From contig NZ_KB889965.1 in assembly GCF_000372865.1 (NCBI RefSeq), forward strand, positions 517,902-581,901: 64,000 nt of DNA, read 5' to 3'. Position 1 is the first letter of the stretch, and every line of letters starts with the position of its first letter. The position numbers and the translations under genes were made by a program. Source of the stretch: Methylosarcina fibrata AML-C10. Lineage in GTDB: Bacteria; Pseudomonadota; Gammaproteobacteria; Methylococcales; Methylomonadaceae. This document shows positions 8,562-18,227 of this stretch, one piece after another. The notes beneath the pieces were generated by a model. It was not told the DNA's origin and did no database searches. It was given only the letters and a program-made list of their open reading frames with translations.

Positions 8562-10361
8562 ATGGCAAAAGAGAAAACCAAGCCTTTAGCTATCACCGAA
8601 GTCGTATTGCGGGACGCGCATCAATCGATCCTGGCAACAAGGTTGCGGATCGAGGATATGCTGCCCGTTTGTGAGAAGCTCGATCAAATAGGTTACTGGT
8701 CTTTGGAGACATGGGGTGGAGCCACGTTCGATGCTTGCATCCGCTATCTCGGCGAGGATCCCTGGGAAAGATTGCGCCTGTTGAAAGCCGCCATGCCCAA
8801 AACCCGCCAGCAAATGCTGCTGCGCGGACAGAATTTGCTGGGTTACCGCCATTTTGCCGACGACGTGGTCGACAAGTTCATCGAACGCAGCGCCGTCAAC
8901 GGCGTCGACGTTTTTCGTGTTTTCGACGCGATGAACGACATGCGCAACATAGAGCACGCCATTAAAGCCGTGCTGCGTACCGACGCTCATGCGCAAGGCA
9001 CGATTTCCTACACGACCAGTCCCGTGCACACGATGGATTTGTGGGTAAGTCTCGGCAAACGGATCGAAGACATGGGCGCCCATTCCATCTGCATTAAGGA
9101 CATGGCCGGCCTGCTCAAGCCGTACGATGCCTATGAACTGGTCAGCCGCCTGAAAAAGAGCACGAATCTGCCGATCCACATGCAGTGCCACGCCACCACC
9201 GGTTTAAGCACTCCGAGCATCATCAAGGCCGCCGAAGCGGGCATCGACAACGTCGATACCGCCATCTCCTCGCTCAGCATGACTTACGGCCACAGCCCGA
9301 CCGAAACGATTGTCGCCAGTCTGGAAGGCACCGCGCGCGACACCGGCCTGGACTTGAACAAGCTGGAAGAGATCGCGGAATATTTCAGGGAAATCCGGAA
9401 AAAATACGCGCAGTTCGAAGGCAGTCTGAAAGGCGTGGACGGACGCATTCTGGTCTCCCAGGTTCCGGGCGGCATGCTGACCAACATGGAAAGCCAGCTC
9501 AAGGAACAGGGAGCAGCCGACCGGTTTGACGACGTGCTTCGGGAAATTCCGCGGGTACGCGAAGATTTGGGCTTTATTCCGCTGGTGACGCCCACGTCGC
9601 AAATCGTGGGCACTCAGGCCGTGATCAACGTGATGAACGGCGAACGCTACAAAACGATTACCAAAGAGACTGCGGGAGTGCTGAAAGGCGAATACGGCGC
9701 CACGCCCGCGCCGGTCAACAGGCAGTTGCAGGAACGGGTGCTGGCGGGAAGCCAGCCGATTACCTGCCGTCCGGCCGATCTGCTGGAGCCGGAAATGGAC
9801 AAACTGATCGCCGAAGTGACGGACAAAGCCAAAAAGGAAGGCGTCCAACTGGCTGCGAACGTGGAGGAAGACGCTCTGATCAACGGCATGTTCGCTCAGG
9901 TCGGCTGGAAATTTCTTTGCAACCGCGGCAACAAGGCCGCTTTTGAAGCGCCGCCGTGCGCGGAAGCCCCGGCTGCCGGCACGGCCGCCGGAACCCACGA
10001 AAATCGGCACGGCCGGCAGATGCCGGAAACCTATACCGTCAACGTCGACGGCAGAAATTTCAGCGTCACGGTCAGCCCGGGCAGCGGCGATTTATCGATT
10101 CAGCCGATGGCGGCGAGCGCCGTCCAGACCCCGCCGGCGAGCGGCAGCGGCCACGTCGTGGAGGCTCCGATGGCCGGTAATATCCTGAAAATTCTGGTGA
10201 GTCCGGGGGCTGCGGTGGCGGCGGGAGAAATCGTCGTGATCATGGAAGCCATGAAAATGGAAACGGAAGTGCGTTCCAAGTTTGCCGGCATTGTCGGCGC
10301 CGTCCACGTCAAGGAAGGTGCCGGCGTCGCAGGCGGCGATGTTTTGATTTCATTCCTGTAA
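8562..10361 (+). CDS. oadA: Oxaloacetate decarboxylase alpha subunit (carboxyltransferase + biotin carrier)
   Basis: 599 residues from the ATG at 8562 ([20 protein letters not shown]). Residues 1 to about 460 form the HMGL-type TIM barrel and conserved carboxylase domain, which moves CO2 from oxaloacetate to biotin ([22 protein letters not shown]). A Pro/Ala-rich linker near 470-525 leads to the C-terminal biotinyl domain with the EAMKMETE attachment site. With OadB and OadG it makes pyruvate from oxaloacetate and drives Na+ export. The domain order also fits pyruvate carboxylase subunit B, but the adjoining oadG and oadB decide for Oad. Confidence 0.93.
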   Translation: MAKEKTKPLAITEVVLRDAHQSILATRLRIEDMLPVCEKLDQIGYWSLETWGGATFDACIRYLGEDPWERLRLLKAAMPKTRQQMLLRGQNLLGYRHFADDVVDKFIERSAVNGVDVFRVFDAMNDMRNIEHAIKAVLRTDAHAQGTISYTTSPVHTMDLWVSLGKRIEDMGAHSICIKDMAGLLKPYDAYELVSRLKKSTNLPIHMQCHATTGLSTPSIIKAAEAGIDNVDTAISSLSMTYGHSPTETIVASLEGTARDTGLDLNKLEEIAEYFREIRKKYAQFEGSLKGVDGRILVSQVPGGMLTNMESQLKEQGAADRFDDVLREIPRVREDLGFIPLVTPTSQIVGTQAVINVMNGERYKTITKETAGVLKGEYGATPAPVNRQLQERVLAGSQPITCRPADLLEPEMDKLIAEVTDKAKKEGVQLAANVEEDALINGMFAQVGWKFLCNRGNKAAFEAPPCAEAPAAGTAAGTHENRHGRQMPETYTVNVDGRNFSVTVSPGSGDLSIQPMAASAVQTPPASGSGHVVEAPMAGNILKILVSPGAAVAAGEIVVIMEAMKMETEVRSKFAGIVGAVHVKEGAGVAGGDVLISFL

Positions 10362-10450
10362 AAACAAGCAAAAACGGAAGATGGATACTCTTTTATGCTT
10401 TGTACGGCCGTCCATTCAATCGCCTTGAGACTTCATTAATTAGTTAACCC

Positions 10451-11578
10451 ATGGAAAATCTGATTTCACTCTGGCAGAGCACCGGCATTTACAATTTCAC
10501 CGGCGGACAGGCCTTTATGATGCTGGTCGGTTTTGTTTTGCTGTATCTCGCCATCAAAAAAGGTTTCGAGCCTTTGTTATTGTTGCCGATCGGTTTCGGC
10601 GCCGTGCTGAGCAATATTCCCGTTGCTGGCATTGCCGAAGAGGGCGGGATTCTTTATTACCTTTACTTCGGCATCAAGACCGGCGTTTTTCCGCTGTTGA
10701 TTTTCATGGGCGTAGGCGCCATGACCGACTTCGGCCCCATGCTGGCGAATCCTAAAACGCTGCTGCTGGGCGCCGCCGCGCAGTTCGGCATCTTTGCCTC
10801 TCTGCTGGGCGCTCTGGCTCTCAATTTCATTCCCGGCCTGGACTTCAGCCTGAAAGACGCCGCCGCTATCGGCATCATCGGCGGCGCCGACGGCCCGACC
10901 GCGATTTACGTCGCATCCAAACTGGCCCCGGATCTGCTCGGCGCGATTGCCGTTGCGGCTTATTCCTACATGGCCCTGGTGCCTTTGATTCAGCCGCCGA
11001 TCATGCGGGCGTTGACCACCGAAGACGAACGAAGGATCGAAATGCAGCAATTGCGCTCGGTCAGCAAGGCGGAAAAAATCGTTTTTCCGCTGCTGCTGCT
11101 GTTGCTGTGCATACTGATGCTGCCTTCGGCCGCGCCTCTGGTCGGCATGTTCGCTCTCGGCAACCTGATGAACGTTTGCGGCGTCGTGGAGAGGTTAAGC
11201 CAGACGGCGCAAAACGAGCTGATCAATATCGTCACGATCTTTCTCGGCTTGTCGGTGGGTTCGAAACTCAGCGCCGAGGCTTTTTTGCAGGTCAAAACGC
11301 TCGGCATCCTGGCGCTGGGAGCGACCGCCTTCGCCATCGGCACCGCCGCCGGCGTCGTCATGGCGAAAATCATGAACCGGTTCAGCAGCACCCTGATCAA
11401 TCCGTTGATCGGCGCGGCCGGAGTCTCCGCGGTGCCGATGGCGGCGCGGGTTGCCAACAAGCTGGGTCTGGAAAGCAACCCGCATAATTTCCTGCTGATG
11501 CATGCGATGGGACCCAACGTGGCGGGCGTGATCGGCTCGGCCGTCGCCGCCGGGGTACTGTTGAGCCTGGTCAAATAG
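10451..11578 (+). CDS. oadB: Oxaloacetate decarboxylase beta subunit, Na+ pump
   Basis: A 375-residue polytopic inner-membrane protein with at least nine hydrophobic segments. It shows the OadB/MmdB/GcdB signatures [20 protein letters not shown] (carrying the Asp of the Na+ site) and [20 protein letters not shown]. It decarboxylates carboxybiotin on OadA and couples this to Na+ export. It closes the oadGAB operon and is followed by a hairpin terminator. Together with the Na+-symporter-family gene at 21.5 kb it suggests use of a sodium gradient. Confidence 0.93.
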   Translation: MENLISLWQSTGIYNFTGGQAFMMLVGFVLLYLAIKKGFEPLLLLPIGFGAVLSNIPVAGIAEEGGILYYLYFGIKTGVFPLLIFMGVGAMTDFGPMLANPKTLLLGAAAQFGIFASLLGALALNFIPGLDFSLKDAAAIGIIGGADGPTAIYVASKLAPDLLGAIAVAAYSYMALVPLIQPPIMRALTTEDERRIEMQQLRSVSKAEKIVFPLLLLLLCILMLPSAAPLVGMFALGNLMNVCGVVERLSQTAQNELINIVTIFLGLSVGSKLSAEAFLQVKTLGILALGATAFAIGTAAGVVMAKIMNRFSSTLINPLIGAAGVSAVPMAARVANKLGLESNPHNFLLMHAMGPNVAGVIGSAVAAGVLLSLVK

Positions 11579-11587
11579 CTCCTTCGG

Positions 11588-11620
11588 AGCGCCCGTTGTT
11601 TCGCGGCAAAGGGCGCTTTA
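11588..11620 (+). terminator. Candidate intrinsic terminator of oadGAB
   Basis: AGCGCCC (11588-11594) pairs with GGGCGCT (11611-11617) around a 16-base loop and is followed by a short T run. It lies 10 bases after the oadB stop. Confidence 0.6.
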
Positions 11621-11778
11621 TCCGGCGCTGTCGCTGCGGTTTTGCAGTTTTTTTTATTCCTATCTCATAGAAAGCTACCGTCCATAGCTATACGGTAACG
11701 TAATGGGGTCAAATCCCGAACTGTTCCCATGTAAGTTGTACGATTATGAAAAGCACCAGCGGCGGCTGCTTCCGGAAG

Positions 11779-12162
11779 TTATTCCTCCGGCGAATAAGGG
11801 TCGAGTAACAAGCCGTTGACCGGGGCAAAATGCTTGACGTTGCCGGTGCATAGCAATTCGTTATGGGCCAATGCGGTGGCCGCGATCAACGCATCGCCCA
11901 TTTCCATGCTGTGGCTGAGCGCGAATTGGCGGACCAGTTGGCGGGCACGGTAAGAAATGGCCGGGGTGAGTTCATGGATAGTGAATTGCAGTGCGGCGAG
12001 CATTTTTTCAAACACGGCCAACTCTTGTTTGTTTCTGCAAAAAGGCACGTATTCCATATAGGTCACGGCTGAAATTGCACGTTGCTGGGTGTTCATGATG
12101 AGTTCTTTGGCAGACAGCACGCCTCTGTCGGCATAGATGAGGATGTTGGTATCAAAGATCAT
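11779..12162 (-). CDS. vapC: PIN-domain ribonuclease toxin (VapC family)
   Basis: 127 residues from the ATG at 12162 (MIFDTNILIYADRG), with the first acidic residue Asp4 and the later PIN motif MGDALIAATALAHN. VapC toxins are Mg2+-dependent endoribonucleases that cut tRNA or rRNA and are held inactive by the cognate antitoxin. The longer frame that starts at 12219 overlaps the antitoxin and is unlikely. The 11-base overlap with the antitoxin gene points to translational coupling. Confidence 0.85.
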   Translation of the reverse strand: MIFDTNILIYADRGVLSAKELIMNTQQRAISAVTYMEYVPFCRNKQELAVFEKMLAALQFTIHELTPAISYRARQLVRQFALSHSMEMGDALIAATALAHNELLCTGNVKHFAPVNGLLLDPYSPEE

Positions 12163-12412
12163 CGAAAGCTCTCCGGCGGCCCTTGCGGACGGCGCGCAAT
12201 TCCGCTTCGACGGAAGCAATGCCGTTCGTGCGGTGCATACCGAAAAACTCCGCCATGGCCGCTTCCTGTTCTTCGGTATTGGTGGCTGGAGCGACAGGAT
12301 GGACCACGCCCAGTATTTGGCCGTGATAGGTGATTTCCACGATCTCGCCGCGCTTCAGCGCGTCGATGAGTGCTTTGTGCCGAGATTGGAGTTGGGAAGC
12401 CGTTAATTGCAT
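12152..12412 (-). CDS. vapB: Antitoxin of the PIN toxin, prevent-host-death (Phd/YefM)-like
   Basis: 86 residues. The N-terminal half (MQLTASQLQSRHKALIDALK, then GEIVEITYHGQILGVVHPV) has the Phd/YefM DNA-binding fold pattern, with a repressor-type beta strand containing a GQILG turn. The charged C-terminus (VEAELRAVRKGRRRAFDDL) would wrap the toxin. It is the promoter-proximal gene of the pair, so it probably autoregulates. The family call (VapB versus Phd) is uncertain; the toxin-antitoxin role rests on the overlap with the PIN gene. Confidence 0.75.
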   Translation of the reverse strand: MQLTASQLQSRHKALIDALKRGEIVEITYHGQILGVVHPVAPATNTEEQEAAMAEFFGMHRTNGIASVEAELRAVRKGRRRAFDDL

Positions 12413-12629
12413 GATTCGGATAAATACATATTTTAAAATAGCTATTTTATCGCAAAATCACAAAAGGTTAACCAAAAATGAGCAATTCCCGGCTCTGCCG
12501 GGGAGCCGGCAAAAGGCTGACGTTCAGTGGAGTCCGTCAGGAGACTCCCCATTTCTTGAGTTCGGCTATGCGTTTGGTTTATCCGGCTAAAAACGCCGGC
12601 AATTATGAAAAATCTTTAACCAAAGCCTA

Positions 12630-13913
12630 CTACGGGGAAGTTATCTCCTGATAGATCGGCATGGCGGCGATGCGGGCGTCGATCTGCTCCACTATTTGTT
12701 TGTAGGCCGGGCTGTCGATGCCGCCGAACAAGCGCTTGAATTCGGCCGCATCCATTTTTTCCGGAAGATCGCGCGGATCGGGCATGAAGTCGCTGTAATT
12801 TTTAATGCCCGCCATGGCTTTTTGAATCTTCCGTGCATTTTCGGGCGAGGAGGTCGCGATTTCTCCGAAGCGGGTTCCGGCCTTGTCGGCCGCCAGATCG
12901 ATAAAGCTGAAGCCGCTGCCGCCTTCGGCATCGCTCAATTCCTTTTGTTCTCCGACCACTTTAGCCACCTGGCCGTTGACCGATGCGGTCAGCGCCGCCG
13001 AGCCGATGAAATGTTGCGCCAGATCGATCCGTTTGTACATGAAGGCGGCGTATGGGCTTTTCTCGCTCGTCCTGGGCGCCGAATCGTTGATCATTCTGAC
13101 CGCCTCCTGTTTGTTGACGTAATCGTTCACGGTCAGAATGACCTGCCTGTTCTCTTCGACCGCATTGTCCGGGGACGAGCGCCGGTAAGCCAGTTCAAAC
13201 AGCGGTTGCAGCAGTTCCGCCAGTGACAGGCGCCATTCGGGATCGTGGCGGGCGACGATGTCGGCCAGTTTTCTTTGATAAACGTTCTGCGCCGGATTGT
13301 CGCTGCCGTGGCTTAGAAACCGGCGCGCCTGCTGTAGCGTTTCGGCGCTGGAATGGTAGGTGATGGCGATTTTATCCTCATCGATCCGGACCGCCTTGAT
13401 CGGTCGGGTGGCCAGAATGAAGTATTCGTTCATAGACGTGTTCTGAATCACGGCATCGATGACGAACGCAGCCAGTTTCGCCGGCAACAGCAATTTGCCG
13501 ACTTTGAATTTGGTGATGCCGGGCAGTTCGTCGGGGCTTTCATTGCCCAGCCTGAAACTGACGTTCAAATATTTGCCCAGACTATTTTCAGGCAGGGTGG
13601 TGGTGACCTTGAATCTCAATTTGCCGTTCTTCAATTGAATTTGGACGGCGCTTTTACTGAAACGGTTCAGCAGGTAATTACCGGCCAGATTCAGGTCGCT
13701 TTCGGTCAGTTCGATCGTACCGAGTTCATCGGGTTTGATTTTGGCGCCTTCGTGCAAAATTTTCCGCGCCCTGGCAATGTCGTCGTGAGTCAAAGCCCAG
13801 CCCAGGCCGATGACCTCGGGTTTGTCGCCGACGCCGAACAGAATCAGCAACAGGCACAAGAAAAATACGGCCATCAGGCCGAACAGGGGAATACGGATTA
13901 AAGTTTTCATCAA
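12630..13913 (-). CDS. Unknown membrane-anchored protein co-transcribed with ppx
   Basis: 427 residues. One N-terminal helix (LIRIPLFGLMAVFFLCLLLILFG, shortened here) anchors a large extracytoplasmic domain rich in beta-strand pattern (KLRFKVTTTLPENSLGKYLNV) and a helical C-terminal part ending AAMPIYQEITSP. I recognise no catalytic motif. It starts only four bases after the ppx stop codon, so the two share a transcript, hinting at a link with polyphosphate or (p)ppGpp signalling, but this is inference from position only. Confidence 0.75.
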   Translation of the reverse strand: MMKTLIRIPLFGLMAVFFLCLLLILFGVGDKPEVIGLGWALTHDDIARARKILHEGAKIKPDELGTIELTESDLNLAGNYLLNRFSKSAVQIQLKNGKLRFKVTTTLPENSLGKYLNVSFRLGNESPDELPGITKFKVGKLLLPAKLAAFVIDAVIQNTSMNEYFILATRPIKAVRIDEDKIAITYHSSAETLQQARRFLSHGSDNPAQNVYQRKLADIVARHDPEWRLSLAELLQPLFELAYRRSSPDNAVEENRQVILTVNDYVNKQEAVRMINDSAPRTSEKSPYAAFMYKRIDLAQHFIGSAALTASVNGQVAKVVGEQKELSDAEGGSGFSFIDLAADKAGTRFGEIATSSPENARKIQKAMAGIKNYSDFMPDPRDLPEKMDAAEFKRLFGGIDSPAYKQIVEQIDARIAAMPIYQEITSP

Positions 13914-13917
13914 GCGT

Positions 13918-15417
13918 TTAGGAGAATGCCAGCTTAAAGCCCGCGGATTTTATGTAGTCCGCTTCTTGTAACAGATCGGCGTGAGTAAGAGGCGATTGGT
14001 TCAACCAGTCGGGAGGAAATTTTAGATGAATTCGGGTTTTATCGATCGTCAACTGAAAATCGGGTAGTTCGTGTTCATGCCGATTGCGCCGCAACAAGAC
14101 CGCCAGGCGTAGGATAAGGGTCAGAAAAGGAGCCTGCTGGTCCCAAGGAGCGGGCAGAGAGGTGAAATTGGAACGCACAAACTTGCGCCGATGAGAGCGC
14201 ACGATGGTGGCCAGCACGATCTGATCCTGCCGGGAGAAACCGGCAAGATCGCCGTTTTCGATAATGTAGGCGCTGTGTTTGTGATACTGGCTGTGCGCCA
14301 CGTCGAAACCGATTTCATGCAAATCCGCCGCCCAGTTCAGGAATTGTATCAGCATTTCTTTTTCCGACAGCGAACCGTCTCTGTCCAGTTGCGCGATCAT
14401 GTAAGCGATGGTCTGCCGGATGCGCGCGGCGTGCTCTTTATCGGTATGATAACGCTCCGCCAGCGCCTTGACCGTCTCCGAACGAACGTCGTGATCGTAC
14501 AAGCGGCCGAGCAAATCCTGGATCAGCCCTTCGCGGAGGGCGCCTTCCGAAACGGTCATCTGCTCGATGCCGAGGCTTTTGAACGTGGCGTAGACGATGG
14601 CGACGCCGCCCGGAAACACCGGCAGCCGGTCGGGATTCACGTCGAGCGCTTTCAAATCGTTAACGTGATGGCAGCGGACGATATGGTCCACCAGTTGTTC
14701 CAGCGCGCTCCTCGTGATCCCGTTATTGCTCCATTTTTTGGCTTTCAGAACCTTGTCGATCGCGCGTAAGGTCCCGGAAGCGCCGATCGCTTCATCCCAC
14801 CGGTTCCGCTGAAATTTTTTCGCAAACGGTTCGAGCCGCTGCTCGGCAAAGAGGGTTGCCCCGGCAAAGGCGCTTTTCGAGATTTTTCCTCCTTTGAAGA
14901 ACGCATTGCTGACCGAAACGCAACCCATGTGCAGACTTTCTTTTTCAAGGGGCGTATTGCCCGTGCCCACGATGTATTCGGTGCTGCCGCCGCCGATGTC
15001 CATGACCAGCCGGACATTGCTCGTATGGCCCAGGCTGTAGGCCACGCCCAGATAAATCAGGCGGGCCTCCTCGATGCCCGAAATGATGTCGATCGGATGA
15101 TTCAACGCCTGTTCGGCCTTGGTCAGAAACTCCCCGGCGTTTTTCGCGGTACGCAAGGTATTGGTTCCCACCACGCGAACGCTCTCCGGCGGGAAATTAC
15201 GGATCCTTTGGCCGAATCTTTCCAGACATTCCAGGGCTCTCGTCTGGGTCTGGACGTCGAGGATGTTGCGTTTGTCCAATCCCGAAGCCAATCGGACCAT
15301 TTCTCTCAAGCGGTCCAGGATCTGTAATTTGCCGTCCGTCAAACTGCATACGATCATGTGAAAACTGTTGGATCCGAGGTCCAGGGCGGCAACATAGCGG
15401 GGAATTTTTTTGGGCAT
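13918..15417 (-). CDS. ppx: Exopolyphosphatase / guanosine pentaphosphatase (Ppx/GppA)
   Basis: 499 residues. Opening YVAALDLGSNSFHMIVCSL and the later VMDIGGGSTEYIVGTG are the two ASKHA phosphate-binding motifs of the Ppx/GppA family. Glu in IEEARLIYLGVAYSLG fits the catalytic base. The C-terminal half holds an HD-like helical region (AADLHEIGFDVAHSQYHKHS), the usual arrangement of long Ppx proteins. It hydrolyses terminal phosphate from polyphosphate and possibly pppGpp; sequence alone does not separate Ppx from GppA. First gene of a two-gene unit, divergent from the ABC exporter. Confidence 0.92.
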   Translation of the reverse strand: MPKKIPRYVAALDLGSNSFHMIVCSLTDGKLQILDRLREMVRLASGLDKRNILDVQTQTRALECLERFGQRIRNFPPESVRVVGTNTLRTAKNAGEFLTKAEQALNHPIDIISGIEEARLIYLGVAYSLGHTSNVRLVMDIGGGSTEYIVGTGNTPLEKESLHMGCVSVSNAFFKGGKISKSAFAGATLFAEQRLEPFAKKFQRNRWDEAIGASGTLRAIDKVLKAKKWSNNGITRSALEQLVDHIVRCHHVNDLKALDVNPDRLPVFPGGVAIVYATFKSLGIEQMTVSEGALREGLIQDLLGRLYDHDVRSETVKALAERYHTDKEHAARIRQTIAYMIAQLDRDGSLSEKEMLIQFLNWAADLHEIGFDVAHSQYHKHSAYIIENGDLAGFSRQDQIVLATIVRSHRRKFVRSNFTSLPAPWDQQAPFLTLILRLAVLLRRNRHEHELPDFQLTIDKTRIHLKFPPDWLNQSPLTHADLLQEADYIKSAGFKLAFS

Positions 15418-15552
15418 GCGTCAATCGGTTTTGTCTTCGGTCGGTTCGATTATCTGATAAAATTGTTACATTTTTTCGTATCGAATTGATCAGCAGTCGA
15501 TCACTAATCGGCTAATGTAACGTATTTACCCCTTTTCGTTAAGCAGTTTTAC

Positions 15553-16482
15553 ATGAATGCATTATCCATTCGCAATCTCAGAAAAACTTACAACAATGGC
15601 TTCGAAGCCCTGAAAGGCATCGATCTTGACGTCGAATCGGGCGATTTTTTTGCGCTGCTCGGACCGAACGGCGCCGGCAAATCCACAGCAATCGGCATCA
15701 TCAGCTCGCTGATCAACGCCACCGGCGGCAGCGTCCGCATTTTCGGACACGATTTGAAAAAAGAGCTTTTCCAGGCCAAAAGCTGCCTCGGGCTGGTCCC
15801 CCAGGAAGTCAATTTCAATCAGTTCGATACGGTCAAGAACATCCTGCTCAATCAGGCGGGTTATTACGGCACGCCTCGCAAACTGGCCCTGCAGCGGGCC
15901 GAATACTGCCTGAAGCAGATGGATCTGTGGGACAAGCGCAATACCGTGTCCCGCAGGCTGTCGGGCGGGATGAAACGGCGGGTGATGATTGCCCGGGCGA
16001 TGGTGCATGCGCCGAAACTGCTGATTCTGGACGAGCCTACGGCGGGCGTCGACATAGAAATCCGCAGATCGATGTGGAAACTGATGCGCGAAGTCAACCA
16101 GCAGGGAACCACCATCATTTTGACGACGCATTATCTGGAAGAAGCCGAAAGTCTTTGCCGGAACATTGCGATCATCGACCAGGGCGTCATCGTCGAGCAT
16201 TCTTCGATGGCCAACCTGCTGGCCCGGCTCAATATCGATCATTTCGTGTTGGATCTGGCGGAACCGCTCGCCGCCGCGCCCGACATTGCCGGCATCCATT
16301 CCGAACTGCTCTCGGAAAAGGTTCTCGAAGTCGCCGTACCGAAAAAAATCGGGCTGAACGAATTGTTCAACCAGCTCGGTTCACGCCACATCAAGGTGCT
16401 CAGCCTTAAAAACAAATCCAACCGGCTGGAGCAATTGTTTCTGGATTTGATCGACACGAAAACCTCGGGAGGCGGCCAATGA
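15553..16482 (+). CDS. yadG: ABC-2 type exporter, ATP-binding protein (YadG-like)
   Basis: 309 residues with Walker A (GPNGAGKSTA), Q-loop (VPQEVNFNQF), signature (LSGGMKRRVMIARAMVH), Walker B (LLILDEPTAGVD) and H-loop (TTHYLEEAE). The C-terminal about 80 residues are the accessory segment found in YadG-type ATPases. It overlaps the permease gene by four bases, giving a two-gene exporter. The transported substrate is unknown. Confidence 0.9.
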   Translation: MNALSIRNLRKTYNNGFEALKGIDLDVESGDFFALLGPNGAGKSTAIGIISSLINATGGSVRIFGHDLKKELFQAKSCLGLVPQEVNFNQFDTVKNILLNQAGYYGTPRKLALQRAEYCLKQMDLWDKRNTVSRRLSGGMKRRVMIARAMVHAPKLLILDEPTAGVDIEIRRSMWKLMREVNQQGTTIILTTHYLEEAESLCRNIAIIDQGVIVEHSSMANLLARLNIDHFVLDLAEPLAAAPDIAGIHSELLSEKVLEVAVPKKIGLNELFNQLGSRHIKVLSLKNKSNRLEQLFLDLIDTKTSGGGQ

Positions 16483-17243
16483 ATTTTTCCATTGCCTTAA
16501 GAACCATCGTCGTCAAAGAGGTTTACCGCTTTCTTCGCATCTGGCCGCAAACGTTGTTGCCGCCGGCCATTACCACGGCGCTCTATTTTTTAATTTTCGG
16601 CCGGTTGATCGGCAACAGGCTCGGCGAGATCAACGGCGCCAGTTACATCGATTACATCGTGCCCGGCGTCATTCTGATGTCGGTGATCAGCCATTCCTAC
16701 GCCAATGTCGTTTCTTCCTTTTACTCGACCAAATTTCAGCGCAACATCGAAGAAATGCTGGTCGCACCGGTGCCCAATTGGGTCATTCTCGGAGGCTACG
16801 TGGGCGGTGGCATCGTCCGGGGGCTCCTGGTAGGCGTCGTCGTGGCGTTGATTTCGCAATTGTTTGCCGATCTGCGGGTGAACGATGCGGCCGTTACTCT
16901 GGCGATCGCAGTGCTGACGGCGACTCTTTTCGCCCTGGCCGGCTTCATCAACGCTATTCTGGCCGAAAGTTTCGACGATATCTCGATCATTCCGAACTTC
17001 ATCCTGACGCCGCTGAGTTATCTGGGCGGAGTCTTTTATTCGGTGGACATGCTGGACGGGGTATGGCAGATTGTTTCCATGGGCAACCCGATTCTTTACA
17101 TGGTCAACGCCTTTCGCTACGGCTTGATCGGGGTGACCGACGTCCAGGTCGTCCTGGCCTTTGAAATTACCGTCGGCTTTATCGTGGTATTGACTCTGTT
17201 CAGCCTGTTTCTGCTGCACAAAGGAGTCGGGATTAAAAACTGA
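16479..17243 (+). CDS. yadH: ABC-2 type exporter, permease (YadH-like)
   Basis: 254 residues with six hydrophobic segments and the ABC-2 permease pattern: PPAITTALYFLIFGRLIG, then SFYSTKFQRNIEEMLVAPVP, and YLGGVFYSVDMLDGVW before the last helix. Translationally coupled to the ATPase. It probably forms a homodimeric channel with two ATPase copies. Confidence 0.9.
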   Translation: MNFSIALRTIVVKEVYRFLRIWPQTLLPPAITTALYFLIFGRLIGNRLGEINGASYIDYIVPGVILMSVISHSYANVVSSFYSTKFQRNIEEMLVAPVPNWVILGGYVGGGIVRGLLVGVVVALISQLFADLRVNDAAVTLAIAVLTATLFALAGFINAILAESFDDISIIPNFILTPLSYLGGVFYSVDMLDGVWQIVSMGNPILYMVNAFRYGLIGVTDVQVVLAFEITVGFIVVLTLFSLFLLHKGVGIKN

Positions 17244-17639
17244 TGCCGATGGCCATTTCGATCCGAAGTAAAAACGTATCGGAAACGCATCCCGTGCCGG
17301 CGGCAAAGGGAACCGGAACCTGCCTTGACTAAATCTGTCAGTTTGGGATAATGAATCCAGCGTTGGGTTATGCCCCATCCGCACTCTAACCGACAACATC
17401 CTATGAGTTTCGTGTGATTTCAGAGGGTTTTTTTAACCCTCAGCCAGCCATCACAGGATTTTAAACTGCCGAGATTTTTAACGAATCGGATCATTCATGG
17501 AATCTATTTCGAAGCGATTAAGGAAAAACCTCACGGTCGATAGAGCGCCCGTCCGCACGTTCAACGGTATTTCCATGGCAGGAATCGTCCTGCTTCATTA
17601 CCCGTTCACTTCCTGACTTCTTTCGCCGCCGACAGAGCC
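17244..17639. other. Non-coding stretch before the sdh operon with a 7-bp palindromic hairpin
   Basis: No credible gene was seen in about 400 bases. GAGGGTT (17423-17429) and AACCCTC (17435-17441) form a perfect hairpin with a loop of five T. It may end the exporter transcript, although no T run follows it. The rest probably holds the promoter of the sdh operon, which I could not place. Confidence 0.4.
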
Positions 17640-17807
17640 ATGCAGACAGAAAACGAAACAGAAAAGGCAACGAAGGACACGCGCACGCCGGACCGCGGCG
17701 AAAGCGCCTCCCGATCGGAGCAGGACCCTGTGGCTACAGAATCCGGCGGGCTCGATCCGACCCGTTACGGAGACTGGGAAAAAAACGGACGCTGCATCGA
17801 TTTTTGA
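17640..17807 (+). CDS. SdhAF4-like (DUF1674) succinate dehydrogenase assembly factor, 55 residues
   Basis: A short frame from ATG 17640 to TGA 17807. The first 36 residues are polar and disordered-looking (rich in Glu, Thr, Lys, Asp). The last 18 residues, LDPTRYGDWEKNGRCIDF, are the hallmark of the DUF1674/SDHAF4 family, whose mitochondrial member binds flavinylated SdhA and protects it before it joins SdhB. It lies 31 bases before sdhC, fitting an assembly role in the same operon. Because of its size it is easily missed by gene callers. Confidence 0.85.
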   Translation: MQTENETEKATKDTRTPDRGESASRSEQDPVATESGGLDPTRYGDWEKNGRCIDF

Positions 17808-17838
17808 TCAACACCCGACCAAGACACTATCCATAATT

Positions 17839-18219
17839 ATGGCTGCGAATAAGAACAGACCTCTATCCCCACACCTGCAAATCTATAAACTGCCGGTGAC
17901 GGGAGTCATATCGATTACCCACCGTTTTGCGGGAGTCCTGTTATCGGCCGGTTTGCTGTTTGTGGTTTATCTTTTGTCCATTCTGGTCGAAGGACCCGAA
18001 GCTTACGCGGCCATGCAGTCCATCATGAATCAGGGCATCATGAGATTCTTTTTCTGGAGTTTCATTCTCGCTCTCTTCATTCATGTTTGCCACGGCATCC
18101 GCCATCTGGTCTGGGACACCGGTAAAACTCTGGAGCGGGAAACTCTGACCCGCTACTCCATTCTGGAGCTGGCGGCATCGGTCGTCCTGACCTTGCTGAC
18201 CTTCGTTTTGATGCAATGA
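17839..18219 (+). CDS. sdhC: Succinate dehydrogenase cytochrome b556 subunit
   Basis: 126 residues with three membrane helices. RPLSPHLQIYKLPVTGVISITHRFAG is the SdhC signature (the SxxHR segment contributes to the quinone site), and the His in FIHVCHGIRHLVWD is the likely haem ligand. It anchors the complex and passes electrons to ubiquinone. Overlaps the next frame by four bases at its stop. Confidence 0.93.
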   Translation: MAANKNRPLSPHLQIYKLPVTGVISITHRFAGVLLSAGLLFVVYLLSILVEGPEAYAAMQSIMNQGIMRFFFWSFILALFIHVCHGIRHLVWDTGKTLERETLTRYSILELAASVVLTLLTFVLMQ

Positions 18220-18227
18220 GGAGCGTT

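Noticed and set aside
12082-12406. Plus-strand frames opposite the toxin-antitoxin pair
   Set aside because: No motifs; the minus-strand pair shows PIN and Phd-like patterns with typical overlap.
12480-12600. Possible CRISPR-like or tRNA-like structure in the vapBC upstream gap
   Set aside because: Only a short CCGGCTCTGCCGG-type hairpin and an imperfect GGAGTCC/GGAGACTCC word; no repeats with regular spacing and no tRNA signature.
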